A DNA stretch of 26,944 bases, from assembly GCA_029259935.1 (NCBI GenBank), contig JAJDEH010000085.1, positions 1-26,944 on the forward strand, read 5' to 3'. This document shows, in pieces, positions 16,092-24,714 of this stretch. This stretch comes from Planctomycetota bacterium. Lineage in GTDB: Bacteria > Planctomycetota > Planctomycetia > Pirellulales > Pirellulaceae. The notes under the pieces were generated by a model. It was not told the origin of the DNA, searched no databases, and worked only from the letters and a program-made list of their open reading frames with translations. Positions within the stretch are counted from its first letter, which is position 1, and each line of letters starts with the position of its first letter. Made by a program: the position numbers and the translations under genes.

Positions 16092-16778
16092 ATGTCTCGT
16101 CGTGAACATCTTTCGCGGATGCGCGAGTCCGCTCCTGTAGTACTTCCATCGCTGTTGCTGTGCGATTTCGGCAACCTCGAGCGCGAAGTGCGGCAGTTGG
16201 AAGAGGCCGGAGTGCAGGCCCTTCATCTGGATGTCATGGACGGCTGTTTTGTCCCGAATTTTACGTATGGCATGCCCATCGTCGAGGCGTTTCGGCGGCT
16301 GACCGATCTGCCGCTCGACGTGCATCTGATGATCAACGAGCCGGACCGTTATATCGAGTCATTTCTGCAAGCGGGTGCCGACCTGCTGACGGTGCATGTC
16401 GAGGCGGTCGATCATCCGCGAGACACCTTGTCCCGGATCAAGGATTTGGGAGCCGGCGCGGGTATCGCGCTCAACCCAGGAACGCCCCTATCGCAAATCG
16501 AAGACTGTTTAGAAGTGTGTGATCTGGTACTCGTGATGAGTGTTGATGCCGGTTTCGGCGGCCAGAGCTTCAATCCGATCGCGCTAGAAAAATTGAAGCA
16601 ACTGCGCGAACAAACAAGCGAACAAGTACTGTTAGAAGTAGATGGTGGAATCAATGAGAAGACGATTAGCCAGTGTGCGGAAGCGGGAGCGGACCTCTTT
16701 GTTGTCGGGTCGGCCATCTTCCGTAACGGTCCTTACGGCGCCTCGGTCAAACGCTTGGGCGAGTTGGCGGCTATCTAG
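16092..16778 (+). CDS. rpe: ribulose-phosphate 3-epimerase
   Basis: This 228-residue enzyme interconverts D-ribulose 5-phosphate and D-xylulose 5-phosphate in the pentose phosphate or Calvin pathway. The motifs are intact: PSLLLCDF at the N-terminus with Ser20; HLDVMDGCFVPN giving metal ligands His45 and Asp47; DVHLMI with His78; and LEVDGGIN with the second catalytic Asp at 184. The phosphate-binding VVGSAIF segment follows. The length is normal for the family. Upstream sequence has no clear Shine-Dalgarno site; a nearby ATG at 16082 is in another frame. The histidine-phosphatase-like gene starts 19 bp after the stop, so the genes form one transcription unit with accD. Confidence 0.96.
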   Translation: MSRREHLSRMRESAPVVLPSLLLCDFGNLEREVRQLEEAGVQALHLDVMDGCFVPNFTYGMPIVEAFRRLTDLPLDVHLMINEPDRYIESFLQAGADLLTVHVEAVDHPRDTLSRIKDLGAGAGIALNPGTPLSQIEDCLEVCDLVLVMSVDAGFGGQSFNPIALEKLKQLREQTSEQVLLEVDGGINEKTISQCAEAGADLFVVGSAIFRNGPYGASVKRLGELAAI

Positions 16779-16797
16779 AAAGAGAAAGACCACGGCC

Positions 16798-17385
16798 ATG
16801 CTGCAATTTGTCCTGGTACGCCCCGGCGCCACAGACTTCGACGAGCAAGGTCGTATCAAGGGTGCGCTGAACATGCCCTTGAACGAGAACGGCGCGCATC
16901 AAGTCGAGCAAACGGTCCATGAATTGACGGATGTCGAAATCGACTATCTGTACACTTCGCCCAATCAATCGGCGCGGCAAACCGCCGATCTGTTGGCCGA
17001 GCAACGCAAGCTGAAGGTCAAGGAACTCAAGGGGCTGAAGAATCTCGACCGCGGGCTGTGGCAAGGCAAACTGATCGAGGAAGTTAAACAAAAGCAGCCC
17101 AAAGTCTATCGCCAATGGCAAGAGCATCCCGAGACGGTTTGCCCTCCCGATGGTGAGAGCCTTGAATCGGCCAAGAAACGCGTGGCGGTCGCTCTGAGTA
17201 AACTGGTAAAGAAGCACAAGTCGGGCGTGGTTGCCCTGGTCGTGCCCGAGCCCTTGGCGAGCCTGGTGGCTTGCTTGCTTTCATCGACCGAAGTCGGCGA
17301 CCTGTGGCAATGCGAGTGCGATCGCGGCAACTGGGAGTTGATCGACATCGAGCCCGCGGCGGTGGCCCAGAGTATCCAGCCATGA
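16798..17385 (+). CDS. histidine-phosphatase-fold protein lacking catalytic histidines (pseudoenzyme)
   Basis: This 195-residue protein keeps the phosphoglycerate-mutase/histidine-phosphatase framework: VLVR at the N-terminus, an IKG turn, [12 protein letters not shown] with the conserved Arg60, a GLWQG turn at 86-90, and a PPDGES loop at 116-121. The catalytic RHG triad reads RPG (Arg8-Pro9-Gly10), and the second catalytic His (normally VSHG) is Pro150 in VVPEP. The acidic proton donor position after LK also looks like Asn82. So it is unlikely to form a phosphohistidine; a binding or regulatory role is inferred. The ATG at 16798 has AAAGAGAAAG upstream. Its stop overlaps the accD start by 4 bp (ATGA), implying translational coupling. 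Confidence 0.8.
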   Translation: MLQFVLVRPGATDFDEQGRIKGALNMPLNENGAHQVEQTVHELTDVEIDYLYTSPNQSARQTADLLAEQRKLKVKELKGLKNLDRGLWQGKLIEEVKQKQPKVYRQWQEHPETVCPPDGESLESAKKRVAVALSKLVKKHKSGVVALVVPEPLASLVACLLSSTEVGDLWQCECDRGNWELIDIEPAAVAQSIQP

Positions 17386-18191
17386 AGCGACCCAAACGTG
17401 AAATCCCCAAAGGGCTCTGGCAGCGCTGTGAAAAGTGCCAGCAGACGATTTTTCGCAAAGAAGCGGAAAAGCGTTTGAACATTTGTCCTGAATGCGGCTT
17501 CCATTTTTATGTTTCCGCCAAGGAGCGCATTGGGCAGATGCTGGACGAGGGAACGTTCGAGGAGTGGGACGACAACCTGCTGCCCACCGATCCGTTGGAG
17601 TTCGCGGACAAGAAAAAATACAGCGATCGCTTGGTGGCCGAGCAATCGCGAACGGGACTCTCCGACGCCGCGGTAACCGGCACCGGAATGGTGCGTGCCC
17701 GCCGTGTCGCCTTTGGAGTGACCGACTCGGCGTTCATCATGGGCAGCATGGGTTCGGTTGTCGGTGAACGACTTTCACGACTCATTGAACGGGCGACCGA
17801 ACAACAGCTTCCACTGATCATCGTCAGCGGCAGCGGTGGCGGGGCTCGCATGCACGAAGGAATCTTGTCATTGATGCAAATGGCCAAGGTCTCTTCGGCG
17901 TTGGCCCGATACGATGCCGCCGGCGGCCTGTTTATTTCCGTGTTGACCAACCCGACCATGGGGGGCGTCGCCGCCAGTTTCGCCTCCCTAGGGGATGTGG
18001 TTTTCGCCGAGCCGATGGCGCTGATCGGATTCGCGGGTCCGCGGACGATCAAAGCCACCATACGCATCGAATTGCCCAAAGGATTTCAAACCAGCGAGTT
18101 CTTGCTGGAACACGGGTTTATCGATCGCATCGTGCCTCGCGAGAAACTGAAGTCGGAAATCGCCAGAACCATTGACTATTGTGGCAAATAG
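17382..18191 (+). CDS. accD: acetyl-CoA carboxylase carboxyltransferase subunit beta
   Basis: This 269-residue beta subunit of the carboxyltransferase transfers the carboxyl group from carboxybiotin to acetyl-CoA, making malonyl-CoA for fatty-acid synthesis. A four-cysteine zinc ribbon (Cys16, 19, 35, 38) opens the protein, as in Escherichia coli AccD. The crotonase-like core shows GSMGSVVGE, the oxyanion-hole segment [28 protein letters not shown] and IGFAGPRTI. The ATG at 17382 was chosen because it begins just before the zinc ribbon and overlaps the preceding stop. The in-frame GTG and ATG codons further upstream lie inside the previous gene. accA is not adjacent. The next gene, a kinase, follows after 126 bp. 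Confidence 0.96.
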   Translation: MKRPKREIPKGLWQRCEKCQQTIFRKEAEKRLNICPECGFHFYVSAKERIGQMLDEGTFEEWDDNLLPTDPLEFADKKKYSDRLVAEQSRTGLSDAAVTGTGMVRARRVAFGVTDSAFIMGSMGSVVGERLSRLIERATEQQLPLIIVSGSGGGARMHEGILSLMQMAKVSSALARYDAAGGLFISVLTNPTMGGVAASFASLGDVVFAEPMALIGFAGPRTIKATIRIELPKGFQTSEFLLEHGFIDRIVPREKLKSEIARTIDYCGK

Positions 18192-18317
18192 TAGTTTCAA
18201 TAGGGTTTGGTACTAATCGTTACAGTGTGAGTTTTCTGGACGACCGCTTCTTTTAACGGCGGAAATCCTCAGCCGTCGTACAACTACCAATAAGCTCGCG
18301 TCACGGAGCGCCTCGCG

Positions 18318-19193
18318 GTGGGGATACTTGATCAAGTCAAATCGCTTTTTCAAAGCAAGAAACTCGATGTTACGGCCCGTTTCGAGTTGGAAAAGCAGGC
18401 CTTCACCGGCACCATGTCGAAGTTCCGCGTCGCGCGGGAAATCGAAACGGGGCAGCGGCTGGGCATTAAGTTTATCGACGTCGAGAAATCAAAAGACTTC
18501 GAGGCTCGCTTCAAGGGGCTGAAGAAGCCCAGTGAAGGCGAGATCGGCATGCAGATCAAGCATGACCGAGTGGTCGAAACGATCGAATTTGGCATGACCA
18601 CGACCAATTTGCCCTACATCTTGATGGAGTATATCGACGGTCCCGGCTTGTCGACGTCGATTCAAAATCAAGAAGGTGGGCTGGTGGAGCCACGCCTGCG
18701 GTTGATTCGCGAAATGGCCGAAGCGATCGAAGCGGTCCACGCCGCGGGGTTCATTCATCGGGATATCTGTCCGCGAAACTTCATCTGCGATGCCGATTTG
18801 GCGCATGTCAAGCTGATCGACTTTGGCCTCACGGTCCCCGATACGGCCCCCTTCAAGCAGCCTGGAAATCGCACGGGAACTCCGCTTTATATGGCTCCGG
18901 AAATTGTGCGGCGGCGGACGACCGATAAGCGAGTCGATATTTTCGCGTTGGGAGTCACCGCCTATCGCCTGCTGACTTGGAAGCACCCTTGGCCCGGCGA
19001 GGACACGTCGGGAAAAGCAGCCTTGGCCCATGACACGATGGATCCGATTCCCATTTTGAAGTGGCGGCCCGAGCTTAACAAGACGCTGGCCACGACCGTC
19101 ATGGACAGCATCTCGGCGAATGCGGACAAACGGCCCGAGTCGGCCAAACGATTCGCGCAGTTGATCCGCAACGTCAAACAAGAGACCGAGTAG
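18318..19193 (+). CDS. divergent serine/threonine protein kinase
   Basis: This is a 291-residue single-domain kinase with no transmembrane segment or extra domain. The catalytic parts are present: beta-3 Lys51 (GIKFID), HRDICPRN at 147-154 with Asp149 and Asn154, DFG at 168-170, and GTPLYMAPE in the activation segment followed by DIFALGVTAYRLL. The glycine-rich loop is unusual, since the region before Lys51 (FTGTMSKFRVARE) lacks the GxGxxG pattern. It is therefore probably active, but with altered nucleotide binding. The start is GTG at 18318 with only a weak ribosome-binding site. A small unrecognised gene follows after 53 bp and may be a partner or substrate. Confidence 0.88.
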   Translation: MGILDQVKSLFQSKKLDVTARFELEKQAFTGTMSKFRVAREIETGQRLGIKFIDVEKSKDFEARFKGLKKPSEGEIGMQIKHDRVVETIEFGMTTTNLPYILMEYIDGPGLSTSIQNQEGGLVEPRLRLIREMAEAIEAVHAAGFIHRDICPRNFICDADLAHVKLIDFGLTVPDTAPFKQPGNRTGTPLYMAPEIVRRRTTDKRVDIFALGVTAYRLLTWKHPWPGEDTSGKAALAHDTMDPIPILKWRPELNKTLATTVMDSISANADKRPESAKRFAQLIRNVKQETE

Positions 19194-19246
19194 GGGCCAG
19201 TTGTTGATCTGACATCGGAACGCCGATTGGAATAAGGCATCTTGCC

Positions 19247-19681
19247 GTGGAGCGAGCGGAATCGATTCAATTGCTCGTTCAGTGTTTGGCTGACTTCCTC
19301 GAATTCACGGAAACCTTGTGGGCCGAGTACCAAGCCCTTGGACCAGGCAACCTACGTCAGGATCTATTTGCCGGTATCGAAGCCAGGTCGCGATCGATTC
19401 ACGACAGCTTGCAGAGTGCGGAACATAGAAGAACCGTCAGCAAGCTGCTGGACGCCATTCGCGGGGACGAAGTCGTGGGAGACGACGCAGCAAAGCATTT
19501 ACTGAGCAGCATCGAGGTAGCACGAGAATTAGCCTACCGCTGTGCCTGCACCGAAACGGGCCTTTCGTTTGTGACAGGCGAAGCGGGTCTCATTCCTCGC
19601 AAAGATCAGCACGCGGCGATGGATCGTGCCATTGAAACGCTGCATCAGCAGTTTGGTCTTTTGAATGCGGCGGATAGTTAG
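19247..19681 (+). CDS. small helical protein of unknown function, downstream of kinase
   Basis: This 144-residue soluble protein is not one I recognise. It is predicted by eye to be almost entirely helical, with amphipathic stretches at about 5-30, 55-72, 80-100 and 120-138. It is acidic overall, with two close cysteines at 98-100 (RCAC). There is no signal peptide or membrane segment. The start is GTG at 19247, with AAGG about 10 nt upstream. Because it follows the kinase by 53 bp on the same strand, it is probably co-transcribed and could be its substrate or adaptor. It converges with the giant kinase gene, leaving 54 bp between stops. Confidence 0.65.
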   Translation: MERAESIQLLVQCLADFLEFTETLWAEYQALGPGNLRQDLFAGIEARSRSIHDSLQSAEHRRTVSKLLDAIRGDEVVGDDAAKHLLSSIEVARELAYRCACTETGLSFVTGEAGLIPRKDQHAAMDRAIETLHQQFGLLNAADS

Positions 19682-19735
19682 GTCGCTTGTTGGCTTAAGG
19701 CCGGCGCACTTGGGCCATCGGCACCTGGAAGTTTC

Positions 19736-22700
19736 TCAAGCGTCGTCGCGATTGAATTCGGCGTTGGCCAAATCGATGAGGTCTTTATCAAACTGCGTTG
19801 GCTGAGAATCTCGCATATCGCGTTTCGCAAACGCCGTTTCATACAACTGCCTGGCAACCTCGCTGTTGCCCAAACGCTGATTCAACACGGCCAGAAACAG
19901 GTGGCGCCAAAAGTGCGTATTTGGATGGGCATCCACATCTTGGCTCGGCCGCTGCTCGGACCACAGCTTGTCTGCCGCCGCGAGCGAAGCCTGTGCCAGT
20001 TCACTTTCGCCGACAAGGTGATGCGAGCAACAGGCGAGCGCCGAGCGTAGCGGCACGAGAGGGATCTCGCCGGCAATCTCCTGCCAAACCGAATCCCGGA
20101 TAACCTGTTCTCTCGCGTGGTCGAAAAAATTGGGCCTTATTTGGCCGTTCTTGAGCAGCGACAGCAAATCGACACGGTGTCTATTGAGGAATGACTGCTC
20201 GGCTTTGTCGAGCCAGACGTGGGCCTGACGATCGTTGCCTTGGCGGTGATAGGTGCGAGCTATCATGAATTCTCGCATTCGAGGGATGACCGGGACGTAG
20301 CCCGGCGTATCGGGTTCCAAAAGCTGTAGCGACTTGTCGAAACGCCTACTCAAAATGGCACCCATGGTGGCGACATTTCGAAACCAGCCGACAGCCTCAC
20401 GATTAGGAATCGAGTCGAGCGTGGCGGTGATCTCTCCCGAGGTCAATTGGGGATGGCGGTTGAGGACATCCATCCAAATGCAAAGCAAGTTGTTCGGTTT
20501 TCCCACGCGATAAGAATCGATGTACAATCGCGTGTACTTGGCATACGCTTCGGGACCGTCAGTCAACAGCAAATACACGCCCATTCGCGCGTCGTAGGTC
20601 GACGAATGGCTCTTGCCGCTCTGCAAGATAAAGCGAGGATAAGCCGCCGCGCGCTCGTAGTGGCCGATGCGTCCATACTCTTGACTGCGATACAACAGAG
20701 CTTCTGCCTTGTGGACTCGAATTCGATCATTGCCGGGCCGTTCTTGTTGCGCCGCGTCGATCCTTCTGAGTGCCTGTTGCCATTGGGCTTCGGCGGCAGC
20801 GGGGCCGTTTCGTCGCGAATCGACAACTGCCGCTCCGGCGGCGGCACGCGCGGCAAGAGCGCGGCGGTGCGCGTTTTTGGGCGCTGCCGCCGCGAAGTCT
20901 TCGTAAAGCTGAACCGCGTTGGCAAGGCTCATTTCGGCCAACTCGTAGTCGTTCATGGTCAGAGTCACCATGCCCGTCGAATACGTCGTCTTTGCCAATG
21001 CGGATTGAAGTTCTGCATCGCCAGGCGCGTCTTCCAACAGGCTTCGCACTAATGCGGCGTTATCGGAAAGCGGCTTGAGGTAGCTGCGCTGTCTTCTTAG
21101 ATCTGGGGTATGATTCACCAGGTGCTGAAGCTCGCCCGCTCTTGGGTCCGTGAGGTAGAGCGACGCTTCGAACAACGGCAATGCCCCCAGGTCGACGGTC
21201 GCCTTCAGCTCTTGCTTACTCGCAGGGGCGGCAGGAGGATACCGTGGCAGATTCCAATCCAAATCCATCTCGCGCAAACGCTTTCGTATATGCCGAAGGT
21301 TCCACACACGCAGCACGCCGTCGAGCCCACGTGACCCCAATTGCGTTCCATCGGGCGAAAACGCGATGACTTCTTGCGGACCGGCTTCGAGCGCAGCGAC
21401 TTGCTGCAAAGATCTGCCGTCAAACAGCGCCACTGAGTAGCGGTCGACGTTTAGGGCCAGCAACGCACCATCGGGAGCGAAACGCAGGGTCCCCCGAATA
21501 TTGGCACCCGCAGGCCGAGGGATGCTTGTCTTCGGCTGCCACGTCCCAACTTCCCAGATACGGTATTCGTCGCCACTGCCCGTGCATAGCCAACGACCGT
21601 CGGGACTGAAGACCGGGCTGACGCCTCGTGTGATATCCAGGTGTTTGACGAGATTGCCCGTATCGGCATCGGATATATTTAGTCCCGTGCTACCCCAACT
21701 TCCCGTGGCAACCCAGCGTCCATCGGGACTGACGTCGATGAGTCTCGCGTTATTATGATATTTCAGGCCTACTTCCCGGTTTTCGTCCAAATGAAGAACA
21801 CGAGCTCTTCCAGCGTCGAAGAAGCCTGCGAATACTGTACCATCTTGGCTGATCGCTACTTCATTGTTTCTCAGGTATCGCCGGCGCAAGATTTCGGGAG
21901 GGCCAAGCCGAAGGAAGGTCTCGCCGTCCGCCTCCTTGGCGTGCATCGGCCAGCGGCAAATGGCCGCGTTCGTTGATGCAATTAAACTGGGCTCCCGCGG
22001 GTGAAAGACGGCCAGCCCGCTTAGGCATGGGATCTTCGCAATCAAAGTTTGGCGTTGCAAATCGAAGAGGCGCATGTCTGCCTGAAAGTTCTCTTGACTT
22101 CCCGTGCCGCAGGCGAGCAGCAATCGGCCGTCGGCGCTGAAGCTGCAGGAGGTGGCCAGATCGATTCTTCGGCATGCCGGAGCGTTGGCAACCTCAAAGA
22201 CAACAACATCGGCGCGCTGAACTCCACCCAAGAGGTAGTTTCCGTCGGCGCTGAAATGCAGGTTATGAGCGGCGCATTCGGTCTTGACCAATTGGCTGCC
22301 CGTGAGAGGGTCCCAGATCCTGATCACGTTGTCCCAGCCTGTACTGGCCAGCAAGTCGCCAGTTGGATTGAAGGACACATTTACGTTTTGTTCGAAGGTG
22401 CGCGATTCCCATAAAACCTTTGCACCTTCGACATCGATCATCGTAATCGTTTGATAGCGGGCCAGCGCGATTCGTCGGCCGCCGGGATGCCAGCACATGC
22501 CCCAGAACGAAGGCGAGCCGGGAGTCGCAATCGTTCGCAGCGTCGCCTTTGTTGCAATATCGACCACCTTGATCGAAGCGGTGTCGTTGCAGCACACCGA
22601 CAGACGAGTGCTGTCAGGGCTGAATCGCGCCCGGCTGACGCTTTCGCCGGCGTCGAAGCGAAACGTCTCTTCTCCAGATTGAATGTCGAAGATGCGCACG

Positions 22701-24370
22701 GATGCATCCGTGGACGTTAGAGCCACGCGTCGACTGTCCGATCGAAAGTCGAGATTGAACGATCTTGAGGAAACGGGAATCTTCAAAACTGGAGTTTTGC
22801 GCGTAATATCCCAAATCCAGACCCGGTTGTCTGTGTAGCCGATGGCGAGCAATCGACCGTCTGGGCTGAACGTCACCGCATCTTTGGCGGTGACGTCGTC
22901 GCGTCGCAACCGGGCTATTTCCCGGTCGTCCGAAATACGACGCACCGACACCGAACGATCCAACTCGTAACGCGAATAGTGCAGAAGTTGGCTGTCGAAG
23001 CTCTTGAGATGCGAGTTGTGCAGACCTCCCGTTGAATGCGGGTTGCCGCGCCAGCGGCGAGCCATGCGCAAGTCGACTTTCGCCAGGCAGGCGATGGCTT
23101 CGTCGCGCAGGTCTTCGTCTGGGCGGATGGCGGCGGCCTTACGGATGAGTTCCAGCGATTCGAAGCCCTGACCCGCCTCGCCGCTGGATCGTCGGGCCCG
23201 TGATTCGTTGATGTACGACGTGCGCAGGCGTTCCAAGGCATCGGATTTGGCTCCGGCTTCGCTCACCGCGCGCTGTTGGGAATCCAGCGCAAACCAGGAA
23301 GAAACCGCCGTTCCCGTCAGCAGCGCCAACGCCAGCAGCGCCAACAACGCCGACACGGCCGGACGCCGCCGAATCCATTTTGCCGTTCTCTCGATTTTCC
23401 CGACCGGCCGCGACAAGATCGTCTCGCCGGTTTCGAATCGCCGCAAGTCGTCGGCCAGGGCTTGGGCGGTTTGATAGCGTCGCGACGGCTGTTTGCTCAG
23501 GCATTTCAAACAGATTGTCTCCAAATCGCGCGCCACTGCGGCATTGTACTTTCGCGGGCTGGGCGGATCGTCTTCAAGGATCTGCATCAGCACGCGCTGC
23601 GGGCTGCCCCGAAACGGCAACTCGCTGGTGAGCAGCTCGAACAGCATAACGCCCAGGCTGTAAACGTCGCTGCGGGCGTCGGCCGTGTGGCTCTGGCCGG
23701 CGGCTTGTTCGGGAGACATGTAGGCGGGCGTTCCCATGATTCGACCATCGACGGTCATCGTGGTATCGCCGATTTCCCGTTTGGCCATCCCGAAATCGGT
23801 GACGTGCGGCGCGTCGTCCTCATCGATCAATACATTCCGCGGTTTGAGATCGCGGTGCACCACGCCTTGCCGATGCGCGTAATCGACGGCTTCACTCAAC
23901 GCGATCGTCAGTTCGACGGTTTGCCCGATTGTTGGCTGCACGTCGGCTTGCCAATCGGCCAAGCTCACTCCCTGTACCAAACCGCTGACGATAAACAGCT
24001 GACCGGACGCATCACGCCCGACTTCATGAACACTCACCAGATGAGGATGGCTCAGTTGAGCGGCCGCCCGTGCTTCGCGCAGAAACAGGCCGACCTCTTC
24101 GTCACTGAGTTGCTCTTTGCGCGGCAACTTGATCGCCACGGGGCGGTCGAGCTTCGTATCGTGCGCCTTCCAAACCGTGCCGAACGCACCTTGCCCCAGT
24201 TGTTCGAGCAATTCGAAGTGGCCAATAGTCCGCGCAGCCGACTCTGAAACGTCTTCGGTCATATGCACTAGACTGAACCAACTACCGCAGGAAGGGCAAT
24301 CGACCTCTACCAACGGGTCGTCGGCAAGGCACGGGACACCTTCATAGCAGTTGGGACAACGTAGCTGCAT
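19736..24370 (-). CDS. transmembrane Ser/Thr protein kinase with Zn-ribbon, WD40 propeller and TPR-like C-terminus
   Basis: The protein has 1544 residues. A four-cysteine zinc ribbon (Cys5, 8, 25, 28) opens it. The PknB-type kinase domain (about 52-310) is complete: GQGAFG loop with Gly59, 61 and 64, Lys81, Glu99, HRDLKPRN (Asp174), DFG at 192-194, and GTPAYMSPE. A single membrane helix at about 339-361 follows, so the C-terminal ~1180 residues are probably outside the cytoplasm. That part begins with a helical stretch, then some twelve WD40-like blades with FSPDG-type turns (about 430-1025), and ends with a helical TPR-like region. It is typical of planctomycete kinases. The ligand is unknown. 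The start ATG at 24370 precedes the zinc ribbon directly. Confidence 0.93.
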   Translation of the reverse strand: MQLRCPNCYEGVPCLADDPLVEVDCPSCGSWFSLVHMTEDVSESAARTIGHFELLEQLGQGAFGTVWKAHDTKLDRPVAIKLPRKEQLSDEEVGLFLREARAAAQLSHPHLVSVHEVGRDASGQLFIVSGLVQGVSLADWQADVQPTIGQTVELTIALSEAVDYAHRQGVVHRDLKPRNVLIDEDDAPHVTDFGMAKREIGDTTMTVDGRIMGTPAYMSPEQAAGQSHTADARSDVYSLGVMLFELLTSELPFRGSPQRVLMQILEDDPPSPRKYNAAVARDLETICLKCLSKQPSRRYQTAQALADDLRRFETGETILSRPVGKIERTAKWIRRRPAVSALLALLALALLTGTAVSSWFALDSQQRAVSEAGAKSDALERLRTSYINESRARRSSGEAGQGFESLELIRKAAAIRPDEDLRDEAIACLAKVDLRMARRWRGNPHSTGGLHNSHLKSFDSQLLHYSRYELDRSVSVRRISDDREIARLRRDDVTAKDAVTFSPDGRLLAIGYTDNRVWIWDITRKTPVLKIPVSSRSFNLDFRSDSRRVALTSTDASVRIFDIQSGEETFRFDAGESVSRARFSPDSTRLSVCCNDTASIKVVDIATKATLRTIATPGSPSFWGMCWHPGGRRIALARYQTITMIDVEGAKVLWESRTFEQNVNVSFNPTGDLLASTGWDNVIRIWDPLTGSQLVKTECAAHNLHFSADGNYLLGGVQRADVVVFEVANAPACRRIDLATSCSFSADGRLLLACGTGSQENFQADMRLFDLQRQTLIAKIPCLSGLAVFHPREPSLIASTNAAICRWPMHAKEADGETFLRLGPPEILRRRYLRNNEVAISQDGTVFAGFFDAGRARVLHLDENREVGLKYHNNARLIDVSPDGRWVATGSWGSTGLNISDADTGNLVKHLDITRGVSPVFSPDGRWLCTGSGDEYRIWEVGTWQPKTSIPRPAGANIRGTLRFAPDGALLALNVDRYSVALFDGRSLQQVAALEAGPQEVIAFSPDGTQLGSRGLDGVLRVWNLRHIRKRLREMDLDWNLPRYPPAAPASKQELKATVDLGALPLFEASLYLTDPRAGELQHLVNHTPDLRRQRSYLKPLSDNAALVRSLLEDAPGDAELQSALAKTTYSTGMVTLTMNDYELAEMSLANAVQLYEDFAAAAPKNAHRRALAARAAAGAAVVDSRRNGPAAAEAQWQQALRRIDAAQQERPGNDRIRVHKAEALLYRSQEYGRIGHYERAAAYPRFILQSGKSHSSTYDARMGVYLLLTDGPEAYAKYTRLYIDSYRVGKPNNLLCIWMDVLNRHPQLTSGEITATLDSIPNREAVGWFRNVATMGAILSRRFDKSLQLLEPDTPGYVPVIPRMREFMIARTYHRQGNDRQAHVWLDKAEQSFLNRHRVDLLSLLKNGQIRPNFFDHAREQVIRDSVWQEIAGEIPLVPLRSALACCSHHLVGESELAQASLAAADKLWSEQRPSQDVDAHPNTHFWRHLFLAVLNQRLGNSEVARQLYETAFAKRDMRDSQPTQFDKDLIDLANAEFNRDDA

Positions 24371-24660
24371 TTACGGAATCCGATTTAGCAAAGACAACAA
24401 CAGGGGCGAGCCGTGAGAGTGGTCTGGAGGCACTGTCTCACTAGTCTTTCATACCAAGACAATGCCTCGAATTCCATTACTTGGCTGATTCCAGACGACC
24501 TCATCCAGACAGCGAACGCGCTTCAATCCGCCAGATATGAAGCTTACTCATCCGGTCGCCACTTTACGAACACCGACTGACGTGCCGCGGCAACTCCAGT
24601 TCGGCCAATTCGTTGCAAGGATCGGCAGGCAGCGTGGCTAATACAGCCTTGCCCTAAAAC
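24371..24660. other. upstream region of the WD40 kinase
   Basis: This gap lies between the kinase start and the terminator of the gene pair further right. Both genes are read on the minus strand, so the kinase promoter should lie here, but I could not identify one with confidence. The clear structure is the inverted repeat at 24427-24468. No gene is visible. Confidence 0.5.
24427..24468 (-). promoter_or_regulatory. leader hairpin ahead of the WD40 kinase
   Basis: Arms of 12 nt (24427-24438 and 24457-24468) are inverted copies with one mismatch, around an 18-nt loop. The mismatch (C at 24433, A at 24462) becomes a G-U pair if the minus strand is transcribed, so the stem is continuous only in the kinase's own leader RNA. 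The hairpin ends 57 nt before the start codon. Confidence 0.45.
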
Positions 24661-24690
24661 TAAAAAACTCGCCCCATTGCCGGGGCGAGT
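24661..24690 (-). terminator. intrinsic terminator of the gene pair at 24715-26838
   Basis: A perfect 9-bp GC-rich stem (24682-24690 with 24667-24675) around a 6-nt loop is followed on the minus strand by six consecutive T residues and further T-rich sequence. It starts about 25 bp after the stop at 24715. This is a textbook rho-independent terminator. Confidence 0.9.
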
Positions 24691-24714
24691 CAGGACTGCT
24701 TCGGTGGGCAGGTG

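Noticed and set aside
16642..16797. N-terminal extension of the histidine-phosphatase-like protein by 52 residues
   Set aside because: The extension lies inside rpe in another frame, is Arg/Ser-rich as expected of out-of-frame sequence, and the conserved fold starts exactly at the ATG at 16798.
17271..17381. N-terminal extension of AccD
   Set aside because: It overlaps the preceding gene out of frame, while the zinc ribbon and normal AccD N-terminus begin at the ATG at 17382.
23276..24247. Long open frame on the plus strand opposite the giant kinase (323 codons)
   Set aside because: The minus strand encodes an intact kinase domain with all motifs; the antisense frame has no recognisable features.
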